Origin: an uncultured Catenibacillus sp.
GTDB taxonomy: Bacteria > Bacillota > Clostridia > Lachnospirales > Lachnospiraceae
DNA length: 64,000 bases
Direction of reading: 5' to 3'
NCBI GenBank assembly: GCA_934339005.1
Contig: CAKRHR010000003.1
Location: 1 to 64,000, forward strand
The position numbers and the translations under genes are program-made. This document shows positions 8,956 through 18,400 of the stretch, in pieces (positions within the stretch are counted from its first letter, which is position 1; each line of letters opens with the position of its first letter). The notes below the pieces were generated by a model. The model was not told the DNA's origin and did not search any database. It saw only the letters and a program-made list of their open reading frames with translations.

Positions 8956-9846
8956 ATGACCGAGGATAAAGGAAGACAGGAACATGTCTTTGTAGATAAT
9001 GTGCTGGATGTTGTGTTTGCATATCGCGATGACAGCAGCTTTTGCACAAATCACTGGCATGATTCGATAGAGATTATTTACATATTAAAGGGGAGTACGG
9101 AAGTCTTTATTGACCAGACAAAGTATTCAATTATGCCTGGAGAAATGATGGTCATTAATTCAGGTGTGGTGCATGCAAGTCAGACGATGGGGAATAATGC
9201 TATTTTTATGCAGATTCCGATCGAGCTTCCGGGGAGATATATTCCAAATATCAAAGAAGTTTATTTTGATGTGCCGCTGCGGACAGAGGATAAAGTGAAG
9301 AATATTCAACTGGATTCGATGAAGAAACTGATGCGGCAGATGTATCATGTGGCTTATGGCAAGGAAGATGGCTATGCAATCAGGTTTTCAGGCCTTTTAT
9401 ATGAATTTATATACGAGATGTATGTGGCATTTGCCATTAAGAGACCGAAGAAACGCGCAACGATGGATGTGACGGAGGAAACAGAGCGGCTGACAAAAAT
9501 CGTGGATTACACAAATGAACATTATAAAGAAAATATCACGATTGCAGAGATTTCCGCACAGGTACATTTGCAGCCAGAGTATTTTTGCAGGTATTTCAAA
9601 AAATACATGGGGCTGACTTATGTAGAGTATTTGAATGAGTTAAGACTTTCGTATATTTATGAAGATTTGTTGTATACAGATTTGCCGTTATATAAAATTA
9701 TGGAAAGCCATGGCTTTAAAAATTATAAATTATTTCGGCGGATGTTTCATGACAGGTATGATGGTGAAACGCCGATGCAGGTGCGGGAAAATCATCAGAA
9801 ACGTGTGCGCCAAGTGGCGCAGACTTTAGAATTGGAAAATATTTAG
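8956..9846 (+). CDS. AraC-family transcriptional regulator
   Basis: Sugar-responsive DNA-binding regulator of 296 residues. The N-terminal cupin domain (about residues 30-110) carries the typical HWHDSIEIIYILKG and PGEMMVINSGVVHAS blocks. The C-terminal AraC helix-turn-helix pair (about 195-285) contains ITIAEISAQVHLQPEYFCRY and a second helix ending in PMQVREN. The frame is open back to an ATG at 8842, but that 38-residue extension is cysteine-rich and unlike any AraC start. ATG 8956, preceded by AGGGTGG, gives the usual family start; the choice is not certain. Placed between esterase and alpha-xylosidase genes, it probably controls this locus. Confidence 0.88.
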   Translation: MTEDKGRQEHVFVDNVLDVVFAYRDDSSFCTNHWHDSIEIIYILKGSTEVFIDQTKYSIMPGEMMVINSGVVHASQTMGNNAIFMQIPIELPGRYIPNIKEVYFDVPLRTEDKVKNIQLDSMKKLMRQMYHVAYGKEDGYAIRFSGLLYEFIYEMYVAFAIKRPKKRATMDVTEETERLTKIVDYTNEHYKENITIAEISAQVHLQPEYFCRYFKKYMGLTYVEYLNELRLSYIYEDLLYTDLPLYKIMESHGFKNYKLFRRMFHDRYDGETPMQVRENHQKRVRQVAQTLELENI

Positions 9847-9873
9847 CAAAAAATATCGAGGAGGGGTTACAAA

Positions 9874-12186
9874 ATGAAATTTCAAAACGGTGCATGGTTA
9901 ATGAAGGAAGGACACGCTTTATTTTCACCAAAGATGCTTTATGAAATTGACAAAGCCAGTGATTGTATTACGCTGGTGATGCCAACAAGAGGTTTTGACT
10001 TGCAGAGTGTCATGCTGACGGTGAAGGTAAGTGCGCCGATGCCGGAAATGCTTCGTGTGCAGGTGTGTCATTATGATGGGGTGGACACATCAAAACAGCC
10101 GAAATTTGAATTAAATCTTCCGGAAACATCTGCATTAAATGTGGATGAAAATGACAAAGAACTGGTGATAAATTCAGGCAGTCTGGCGCTGATTGTGGAT
10201 AAAGAAACATGTGCGATGCGTTATGAACGCGATGGTGAGAAAATAACAACATGCCAGGGTCGTGATTTGGCATATATTAAGACGGACTGGAAAGGCGATT
10301 ATTACAGCTATAATGGTGATGGTGCTTATATGACGTGCCATTTAAGTCTGGATGTTGGCGAACTTGTTTATGGCCTTGGCGAACGTTTTACACCATTTGT
10401 TAAAAACGGACAGTCCGTGGATATCTGGAATGAAGATGGCGGTACAAGCACTGAGCAGTCCTATAAAAATATTCCATTTTATATTTCCAATAAAGGTTAT
10501 GGCGTGTTTGTCAATCAGACAGATAAAGTTTCGTTTGAGATTGCTTCTGAATATGTTGAAAAAGTGGCATTCAGTGTGCCGGGTGAATCACTGGATTTCT
10601 TTATTATTAACGGACCGACCATGAAGGATGTTTTAAGACGTTATACGGATTTGACAGGCAAACCTTCACTGCCGCCGGAATGGACATTTGGTCTTTGGTT
10701 ATCAACATCATTTATTACAAATTATGACGAAGCGACGGTTTTGAGTTTTATCGAGGGTATGGAAAGCCGGCAGATTCCGTTGAAGGTGTTCCATTTTGAT
10801 TGCCTGTGGATGAAGAATTTCCACTGGACAGATTTTTGCTGGGACAGTAATATTTTTCCTGATCCTGAGGGTATGATCCGAAAGATTCATGCGAAAGATA
10901 TTAAGGTGTGCGTCTGGATTAATCCATATATTGGTCAGCGTTCAGCGTTATTTGCAGAGGGTAAGGCACATGGCTATTTCCTGAAACGTCCAAATGGCGA
11001 TATCTGGCAGTGGGATATGTGGCAGCCAGGTCTTGCGATTGTTGATTTCACAAATCCTGAAGCCTGTGAATGGTACAAGGGCTATTTGAAAAAATTAATG
11101 GCGATGGGTGTCGATTGCTTTAAGACAGATTTTGGTGAGCGTATTCCGGTGGATGCAGTATATTACAATCATTTTGATGCAGCCAAAATGCACAATTTCT
11201 ATTCTTATATTTACAATAAAACTGTTTTTGAAGCGATTGAAGAAGTAAAGGGCAAAGGCGAAGCAGTCCTGTTTGCACGTTCTGCAACTGCAGGCGGTCA
11301 GAAATTCCCTGTTCACTGGGGCGGTGACTGCAGTGCCAATTATCCGTCGATGAGCGAAAGTTTACGCGGCGGCCTGTCATTGACAAGCAGTGGATTTGGT
11401 TTCTGGAGTCATGATATTGGTGGCTTTGAAGATACATCAACCCCGGATGTATATATGCGTTGGGCGGCCTTTGGATTGTTATCCACGCACAGCCGTCTGC
11501 ATGGCAGTGTATCCTACCGTGTGCCTTGGAATTACGGAGAAGCTGCTGTGGATTGCCTGAGATTTTTCACACGTTTGAAAATGTCTTTGATGCCGTATAT
11601 TTACAGTGCCGCCGTGGAAACTTCAAAATCCGGTATTCCGGTCATGCGCAGTATGGTGATGGAATTTACGGGGGATGAGAATTGTCAGTATCTGGACAGA
11701 CAGTATATGTTTGGCGACAATTTGTTAGTTGCACCGATTTTTAATGAAGATGGAAAAGGCAGATTCTATCTTCCAGAGGGTACATGGACAGATTATCTTA
11801 CAAATGAAACTTACGAGGGTGGCCGCTGGTATACCAAAATTTGCGATTACAACAGTATCCCGCTGTTTGTGCGCGAAAATGCCATTGTTGCAAAAGGTGT
11901 CAGAGATGACCGACCGGATTATGATTATGCAGACGGTGTGGAATTCAGAGTTTATGAATTAAATTTATCTGCAGACAGTGTGCTTTCTGATGGTAAGCAG
12001 ACTCTGGCAACACTGCATATGACATGTACTGATGGTAAAGTTGTGGCACAGGCTGAAAATGACAAGTCGTACACAATTCGCATGGTCAACAGACATGTGA
12101 AGGATGTGCAGGGTGCAGAAGTTGTTTACGATGGCGCAGATTCCGTGCTGACACCGACACAGGGGAATGTTTGTTTTACAATATGA
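9874..12186 (+). CDS. Glycoside hydrolase family 31 alpha-xylosidase (YicI-like)
   Basis: Cytoplasmic retaining glycosidase, 770 residues, matching the length of E. coli YicI. The nucleophile aspartate D419 sits in KTDFGERIP, the form of the motif found in YicI-type alpha-xylosidases rather than the DMNEPS form of many alpha-glucosidases. The acid/base D485 is in HWGGDCSANY. The preceding FHFDCLWM and VWINPYIGQRS blocks are also YicI-like. Activity on alpha-1,6-linked xylose of xyloglucan or isoprimeverose fits a locus with GH3 and esterases. It starts 27 bases after the AraC gene with GAGGAGGGG upstream, so the two are probably co-transcribed. Its stop codon overlaps a copy of the dispersed motif. 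Confidence 0.94.
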   Translation: MKFQNGAWLMKEGHALFSPKMLYEIDKASDCITLVMPTRGFDLQSVMLTVKVSAPMPEMLRVQVCHYDGVDTSKQPKFELNLPETSALNVDENDKELVINSGSLALIVDKETCAMRYERDGEKITTCQGRDLAYIKTDWKGDYYSYNGDGAYMTCHLSLDVGELVYGLGERFTPFVKNGQSVDIWNEDGGTSTEQSYKNIPFYISNKGYGVFVNQTDKVSFEIASEYVEKVAFSVPGESLDFFIINGPTMKDVLRRYTDLTGKPSLPPEWTFGLWLSTSFITNYDEATVLSFIEGMESRQIPLKVFHFDCLWMKNFHWTDFCWDSNIFPDPEGMIRKIHAKDIKVCVWINPYIGQRSALFAEGKAHGYFLKRPNGDIWQWDMWQPGLAIVDFTNPEACEWYKGYLKKLMAMGVDCFKTDFGERIPVDAVYYNHFDAAKMHNFYSYIYNKTVFEAIEEVKGKGEAVLFARSATAGGQKFPVHWGGDCSANYPSMSESLRGGLSLTSSGFGFWSHDIGGFEDTSTPDVYMRWAAFGLLSTHSRLHGSVSYRVPWNYGEAAVDCLRFFTRLKMSLMPYIYSAAVETSKSGIPVMRSMVMEFTGDENCQYLDRQYMFGDNLLVAPIFNEDGKGRFYLPEGTWTDYLTNETYEGGRWYTKICDYNSIPLFVRENAIVAKGVRDDRPDYDYADGVEFRVYELNLSADSVLSDGKQTLATLHMTCTDGKVVAQAENDKSYTIRMVNRHVKDVQGAEVVYDGADSVLTPTQGNVCFTI

Positions 12187-12207
12187 TGATGTAAGTGTCA
12201 GAAGTAT
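12186..12207 (-). repeat. Copy of the dispersed 3'-end motif (reverse orientation)
   Basis: ATGATGTAAGTGTC at 12186-12199 overlaps the last base of the GH31 stop. It is identical to 7684-7697 after GH3. Confidence 0.55.
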
Positions 12208-12218
12208 GATATTTATGT

Positions 12219-12253
12219 CTGCCGGTTTAAAATTTCAGTTTTTGAACCGGCAG
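12219..12253 (+). terminator. Stable hairpin after the GH31 gene, without a clear T tract
   Basis: CTGCCGGTTTAAAA (12219-12232) pairs with TTTTGAACCGGCAG (12240-12253) over 14 bases with one G-U pair. The bases that follow are CGTAAAATG, so it may protect the 3' end more than terminate transcription. Confidence 0.55.
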
Positions 12254-12269
12254 CGTAAAATGATAAATT

Positions 12270-12318
12270 TTTACATATCTGATGTATTCATGTAGTATCA
12301 AAATGATGTATACATCAG
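12270..12318 (+). promoter_or_regulatory. Promoter with two palindromic operator-like sites for the second binding protein
   Basis: TTTACA (12270-12275), a 17-base spacer and TAGTAT (12293-12298) form the promoter. GATGTATACATC at 12305-12316 is a perfect 12-base palindrome at the expected start of transcription. A related GATGTATTCATG at 12281-12292 fills the spacer; centres are 24 bases apart. CTGATGTAT (12279-12287) and ATACATCAG (12310-12318) are also inverted. The layout suits a dimeric repressor binding two sites, for example of LacI or GntR type (inference). Confidence 0.72.
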
Positions 12319-12337
12319 AAAAAACAGGAGGGACATT

Positions 12338-13948
12338 ATGTTAAAAAGAGGTTTATCAATTGCTTTGGCATCATTGATGGCAGTGTCAATGGTGACAGCG
12401 TGTGGCAATGCTGAAGATGTTAATAAAAATCAGCAGACTGCAGGGGATACGACATCCGATGCAGAAGACGCAGGTGATGTGTCAGATGATGAAGATGACG
12501 ATGAGGAAATGAAAACTGTAGAATTATATTCAGTAGATATGGACGGCGGCAGTGATATTACAGAAGTTGCCGAAAAAGTCAATGAAATTACTGAAGATAA
12601 AATCGGTGTGCATGTGAACTTCAATATGCTCGATTTTGGTTCATATCTGCAGCAGGTTGGTCTTAAGATGGCTGGCAATGAGCGTATGGATCTGATGCTT
12701 GTCACACCGGCACCGCCAACAACATTTACAAGTCTTGTATCACAGAATCAGTTGTTGGATATCAACGGTATGCTGGACGAATATGCACCTGGTATCAAAG
12801 AAAACATGGGTGAGTTCTTAAATGGTACAAAAATTGGTGACAGTATTTACGCTGTCGGTATTGAATGTGGTTTTGCAACCAATGCTTATGTGATTATGCG
12901 TAAAGATATTCTGGATGAACTCGGTCTGACAGAAAAAGCACAGAATCTTTCATCGTGGTCTGAATATGAAGAAATTCTGGATGCTGTTTACCAGGCAAAT
13001 CAGGATGGCAGTCTGCCGGAAGATTTAAGAACGACAGCTTGCGTCAGCAATTCAAATTCAAATGGTGGAATTTTACCTTTAGGCAGCTTCTATGCAGGTG
13101 AAGACAGTTTTGCAGATGCCTATGGCACAGATGTTTTAGGTGATGCTTATGGCATTATTTCAACAGATGAAGCAACAGATACGGTTGCACCATATTATGA
13201 ATCTGAAGAATACTACAAAATGCTTGAAATGGTGAATAACTGGTATAAGAAGGGTTATGTCTATAAGGATGCAGCGCTGACAGAAAATAATGGTGATGTG
13301 TTACTTAAGGATGGTGTCACATTCTCAACAATCATTACAGGTCAGGTTGGCGCTGAAAATGCAAGAAAATCAACAACAGGTTATGATGTCGTTGCAGCAC
13401 AGATTGTATCTGTACCGATGGGTTCAAGTGTGACACAGACATTTGCACTGGGTGTGCCGATTACAGCCGAAGAACCTGAAGCTGCTGTAGAAGTGATGAA
13501 CCTGTTATATACAGATGCAGATATCCAGAATCTTCTTGTCTGGGGTATCGAAGGCAAAGATTATACTTTAAACGATGCAGGAGAAGCTGTTAAGACAGAA
13601 AATGCAACATATTCAAGTCATATGTTCCTTTGGGGCAATGGACTGTTATCTTATCCTGCAGAAGGACAGGGCGGAGATTATATGGAACGTTTAAAAGCTG
13701 CAGATGATGCTGCGCCAATTTCAAAATATCTTGGTTTCTCAGCAGATGTGTCTGGTATTGCCAATGAATTGACAGCAGTGAATAATGTCATCAATCAGTA
13801 TCGTGCAACCATCGAATCCGGTTCATCAACAGACCTTAAGGCAGATTATGATACATATTGCCAGGCAATGAAAGATGCCGGCATTGATAAGATTATCAGC
13901 ACTTATCAGGAACAGTTAAATGAATGGCTTGCTAATCAGGGCAAATAA
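12338..13948 (+). CDS. Sugar-binding lipoprotein of an ABC importer (LplA type)
   Basis: Complete binding protein of 536 residues. It has a lipoprotein signal peptide with lipobox VTAC and the lipidated cysteine at position 22. An acidic Asp/Glu-rich linker (about 35-62) then leads into the binding fold. It is a paralogue of the cut gene at the window start (shared NWYKKGYVYKD and EPEAAVEVMNLLYTD-type blocks). No permease genes are beside it, so it may feed the LplB/LplC pair at 1324-3612 with a different ligand. AGGAGGG at 12326-12332 is the ribosome binding site. Its own promoter with paired palindromes implies separate control, and a strong hairpin follows it. Confidence 0.93.
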   Translation: MLKRGLSIALASLMAVSMVTACGNAEDVNKNQQTAGDTTSDAEDAGDVSDDEDDDEEMKTVELYSVDMDGGSDITEVAEKVNEITEDKIGVHVNFNMLDFGSYLQQVGLKMAGNERMDLMLVTPAPPTTFTSLVSQNQLLDINGMLDEYAPGIKENMGEFLNGTKIGDSIYAVGIECGFATNAYVIMRKDILDELGLTEKAQNLSSWSEYEEILDAVYQANQDGSLPEDLRTTACVSNSNSNGGILPLGSFYAGEDSFADAYGTDVLGDAYGIISTDEATDTVAPYYESEEYYKMLEMVNNWYKKGYVYKDAALTENNGDVLLKDGVTFSTIITGQVGAENARKSTTGYDVVAAQIVSVPMGSSVTQTFALGVPITAEEPEAAVEVMNLLYTDADIQNLLVWGIEGKDYTLNDAGEAVKTENATYSSHMFLWGNGLLSYPAEGQGGDYMERLKAADDAAPISKYLGFSADVSGIANELTAVNNVINQYRATIESGSSTDLKADYDTYCQAMKDAGIDKIISTYQEQLNEWLANQGK

Positions 13949-13986
13949 AAAAGCTATTTCTTCCTTTAAAAACGAATAAATTATAG

Positions 13987-14030
13987 CAATGACGCTGCAT
14001 CCATGTAAATTGGATGCGGCGTCATTGTAC
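13987..14030 (+). terminator. Hairpin terminator after the binding-protein gene
   Basis: Arms 13987-14003 and 14011-14027 pair over 17 bases with one G-U pair around a 7-base loop. Only a weak T stretch follows. Confidence 0.7.
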
Positions 14031-14054
14031 TTTAGGGAGTGGCCGTGATATAAT
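14025..14054 (+). promoter_or_regulatory. Probable promoter of sbcD-sbcC
   Basis: TTGTAC (14025-14030), an 18-base spacer and TATAAT (14049-14054). The -35 box overlaps the end of the preceding hairpin. Confidence 0.5.
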
Positions 14055-14099
14055 ATGAACACTTAGCGAAAACATATTTATTAAATGAGGTGTAGCAAC

Positions 14100-15404
14100 T
14101 TGAAGTTTTTTCATTTATCGGATTTACATATTGGTCTGAAGCTCATGAACAGAGATTTGAAGGAAGACCAGATTTATATATTAAATGAAATTGTGGCACT
14201 GGCGGTGCAGCATAAGCCGGATGCAATCATCATTGCGGGGGATATTTACGATAAGGCTGTGCCGTCTGCAGAAGCTGTGGCAGTGTTTGATACATTTATA
14301 TCAGATTTGGTGCAGCAATTGCCGGGCGTTTATATTTTACTGATTAGCGGTAATCACGACAGCGCGCCAAGGGTGAATTGTTTCAGAAATGTTTTAAATC
14401 AACAGCATATTTACATGATAGGTATGCCACCACAGCAGCCGAATGAGCATATTGAAAAAGTGGTATTACAGGATAAATGGGGCGAGGTGAATTTTTATTT
14501 ACTGCCATTTATCAAACCGTCGATGGTGCGCCAGATTCTGAATACGGAAAACACAGAGAAAGCTGTATTTACAGGGAAAGACAAATCTCCAGAAGAAGAT
14601 AAAACTACAGAGAAAGACGAAATTTTACACAAAGATAAAACTATAGGCGAACTTAAAATTGAGGGGAAAAATAAAGTTACAGAAAAGATAGAAGTTGAAG
14701 AAATCACATACACCGGCAAATCCTACGACACCGCCATGCACCAGATGCTTGCCAGAGAAGCGATAAATCCGCATGAACGTAATGTCTTTGTGAGCCATCA
14801 GTTTTATCTGCCTAAGGGTGTGAATGCTGAAGATATTGAGCGTGCGGATTCAGAAATCCGAACAGTTGGCAATATTGATGAGATTGGCGGCGAGGTGCTT
14901 GAAATCTTTGATTATGCAGCTCTTGGACATATTCACAAACCGATGAAGGTTGGCAGCGAGGTATACCGTTATTGTGGTACGCCATTAGCATGCTCGGTCA
15001 GTGAAGCGGGTCAGCAAAAGCATATTTTAATGGTAGATATGCAGGAAAAGGGGGATGTTTCAGTAACAGAACTGCCGCTTGTGCCACTGCGTAATGTACG
15101 TGTTATTAAAGGTACTCTGGAGGCGGTTTTGCAGCAGGCGTGTGCTGATTATGTGACAGTAGTATTGACAGATAAAGTCGATGTTGATGTGATGGATATG
15201 CAGGCACGATTGCGTCAGGCATTTCCGTATTTGCTGGAAATCCGCAGAGAAAATATTCGCAGCACAGATTACAGCAGCGATGTTGAAATGGAAGATTTAA
15301 AAAATCCCTTTGAGCTATGCTGCGCATTTTTAAAGGATATGCAGGATGCTGAAAAAGCACTTTTGCAGGACGTCATCAACACAGTAAAGGGGGCTGAAAA
15401 ATGA
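14100..15404 (+). CDS. sbcD: DNA double-strand-end nuclease subunit SbcD
   Basis: Metallophosphoesterase subunit of the SbcCD (Mre11-Rad50-like) complex, which opens hairpins and trims blocked DNA ends. Visible motifs are FHLSDLHIG (D8, H10), AGDIYDKAVPS, and SGNHDSAP with GNHD at 84-87. The start is a TTG at 14100: GAGGTG (14087-14092) lies 7 bases upstream and it yields the classic MKFFHLSDLHIG opening. The ATG at 14085 overlaps that ribosome binding site and would add five residues. Unusual is a Lys/Glu/Asp-rich low-complexity insertion at about residues 150-205 between conserved blocks. The last four bases overlap sbcC. Confidence 0.93.
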   Translation: MKFFHLSDLHIGLKLMNRDLKEDQIYILNEIVALAVQHKPDAIIIAGDIYDKAVPSAEAVAVFDTFISDLVQQLPGVYILLISGNHDSAPRVNCFRNVLNQQHIYMIGMPPQQPNEHIEKVVLQDKWGEVNFYLLPFIKPSMVRQILNTENTEKAVFTGKDKSPEEDKTTEKDEILHKDKTIGELKIEGKNKVTEKIEVEEITYTGKSYDTAMHQMLAREAINPHERNVFVSHQFYLPKGVNAEDIERADSEIRTVGNIDEIGGEVLEIFDYAALGHIHKPMKVGSEVYRYCGTPLACSVSEAGQQKHILMVDMQEKGDVSVTELPLVPLRNVRVIKGTLEAVLQQACADYVTVVLTDKVDVDVMDMQARLRQAFPYLLEIRRENIRSTDYSSDVEMEDLKNPFELCCAFLKDMQDAEKALLQDVINTVKGAEK

Positions 15405-18400
15405 AACCGCTGAAATTAACGATGCAGGCTTTTGGTTCATATGGTGAAAGGACAGTGATTGATTTTTCAGTGCCGAATCAGAATTTATTTTTAGTTACGG
15501 GTGATACCGGTTCGGGAAAAACCACATTATTTGATGCGATTGTTTTTGCACTTTACGGCGAAACAGGTTCAGAAAATAACAAAAAAAGCGGTGATGAGCT
15601 GCGCAGTCAGTTTGCAGATGAAGCAGTGCAGCCAATGGTTGAGCTGATTTTTTCGGAAATGAACGGTGCACAGGAGGAAATATATACCGTACAGCGTATA
15701 CCAAGGCACCGGCGCGCCAAGAAGCGCGGCAGCGGATATGTGAATGAAAGTGAAAAAGTGACCCTCTGGATGCCGGATGGCACCGAGTACCCGACAAAAG
15801 AAACCAATGAAAAATTAGAGTCCATGATTGGTTTAAATAAAAGACAGTTTATGCAGGTCGTGATGATTGCGCAGGGTGAATTTATGGAATTACTGCGTGC
15901 AAAATCAGATGATAAAAAAGTTATCTTCAGAAAACTTTTTGGTACAGAATTGTTTCAGAAGATTGTCGATGAGTTTGCCAGACGCAAAAACGAGCAGATG
16001 GCAGAGGTGATGCATTTGTGGACATTGTGTCAGGCAGAGGCCGGACATATCCATATTCCTGATGCGAAAACGCTGAATAATGAAGCAAATATGCAGGAAG
16101 TGTTTATGCAGCTTGCAACTGTGCAAAAGCGTGTGATGACAGCAAAACAGATGTCAGTTGTGGATATGGAAGAACTGATTGCATTACTTGAGCAGATGTG
16201 CACGTATATGTCAGATGTATGTGCGCAGAAAAAAGATATTTATACGCAAAGTAACGCTGAGTATTTAAAAAATCGTGATGCTCTAAATAATGCAAAGCAC
16301 TTATCTGTACAGTTTGAATTGTTGGAAAATGCTGGGCAAATTCTTGCGCAGTGTGTCCAGGAGGCTGAACAAATTCAGAAAAATAAAGTCCTTGCAACTC
16401 AGATAAAGACTGCCTATGACATTGATGCGGTATATCAGAAGCAGTCTGAGATGCAGCACAGATTAAATATTTTAAAAGAAAAGCTGACAGAACAGCAGGG
16501 AAAATTACCTCAAATCAATGCCAAATGTGATCAATTGAAAAAAACAGAAGCGCAGGCCGACAAAGCACAGTGTACAGCGATTGAATTGTGGACAAAGACC
16601 AATGAACGCGTGACAAAGGTGCTGGAAGCTTTTGAAAAAATGGCAAAGACGAAAGCAGATATTAAATCACAGGAAGCTATTTTGGAAAAACTTGAAAAAG
16701 ACAGTGCGCAGCTTCAGACACAGATAACAACTCTGGAAACACAGTACGAGGCAGCAAAAACAAGTCAGGCACAACTGGCGCAGACAGAAGTGATTCTTAG
16801 TCAGTGGCAGGGAAAATATGATGGGGCGATGCAGATGAAAGCGGATATTCAGTCGGTCAACGCACAGTTATCAGAGCTTAATTATCAGCAAAAAGTAACG
16901 CTAAAGGCAAGCGAAAAGTATATGCAGGCGCGAAGCCTTTATATTGAAAAACAGAATGCCTATCAGCGGATGCAAACAACATTTTTTGACGCGCAGGCGG
17001 GTCTGCTTGCAAAAAATCTGGAGGCAGGTAAACCATGTCCGGTATGTGGTTCAACCAATCATCCGCATCCGCATGAATTGCCGGAGGATGTCTTAAATCT
17101 GACGAAGGAAATGCTTGAAGCTACCGCGGCTGATTTGGAAAAATATCAGAAGGATTTTGAAATCGCTTCCGAAAAATCCAACAAAGCCCATACTTTATAT
17201 GAAGAAAAAGAAAAGTATTTGAATCAGCAGATTGTTTTATTGTGTGAAAATCAGCAGGCTTCTTTGATGGCGGCTGATGAAGTATCTGCAAAGCAGTTGC
17301 AAATGATTTTAACGCATTATTCTGGCACAGAATCGGAAACAATGCCTTCGCAGGAAGAACAAATATCAGAAAAACAACTATCTTTAGAAGCAGCAATTGA
17401 GATGATTGAAAGTCTGTTTTCAGAATATGAAAATAAGTTGCTGGCACAGGGTAAGCAGTATCGTGCTGATGTAGAGAAATTGCAGGAAATCCGAGCAAAA
17501 ATGCAGGCGATGGAAACAAAGCAGACAGCGCTGAGGGCACAGGCAGAGCAGAATAATACTACAAAAACACAGGCACAGATTATGTTGGCGCAGAGTCGGA
17601 CATTACTTGAAAGTTATGAAATTCCCGAAGCCTATCCAAATGAATTGGCGGCAAAAGCAGTCCTGCAACAGGCAACTGACAAAAAAGAAGAATGTGTACA
17701 GGCATATAAAACTGCCGCACAGTCCTTGCAGGAAGCAAAACAGGCTAAAGCACAGGCGATAGCGCTGATTGAAAATTATCTTAAAGACCTTCCTGAATAT
17801 GAGGCGGCATATGCGCAGGCGATTACAGGATATAAAGATGCGTTGGAAAAATTCCAGCTTGAAACATGGCAGGATATTGTTGGTAACTATCAATTGTCTG
17901 ACATTGAAGCACTTCAAAAATCCATTGAGGATTACCAGTTGAAGCTTGCATCAGCAAAAAGTCAGAAAGCAGCGGCAATGCAGAGTATTGGAGAGGCAGA
18001 AAAACCGGATATTGAAGCGTTAAACAGTCAGTTAGAGATGGCAGAACGTGCAATGCTTGAAGCACAGACTGCGCAGAATCAGTGCATGGACATTTATCAG
18101 AATAATACAAAGGTGCTTGAAACTTTAAAGCCAAAGATGGCAGAACGTACACAGATGATGGCGGCACTGACGCAGCTTGAAACAATGTACAATCTGCTGG
18201 CAGGAAAAGTCAGTGGTGCGCGTATGGATATCGAAACCTATGTCCAGCGTTATTATTTGCAGCATATTTTAAATGCGGCGAATAAACGGTTTCGGGAAAT
18301 GTCGGCGGGACAGTACGAACTGCGGTTGTACGAACTGGCGCAGGCGGGTGACGGCAAAAACCGCGGCCTTGATTTAATGGTGTATTCCTATGTCACCGGC

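Noticed and set aside
17121..17540. Minus-strand open frame inside sbcC
   Set aside because: Antisense to the coiled-coil part of SbcC, with the composition expected of a shadow frame.
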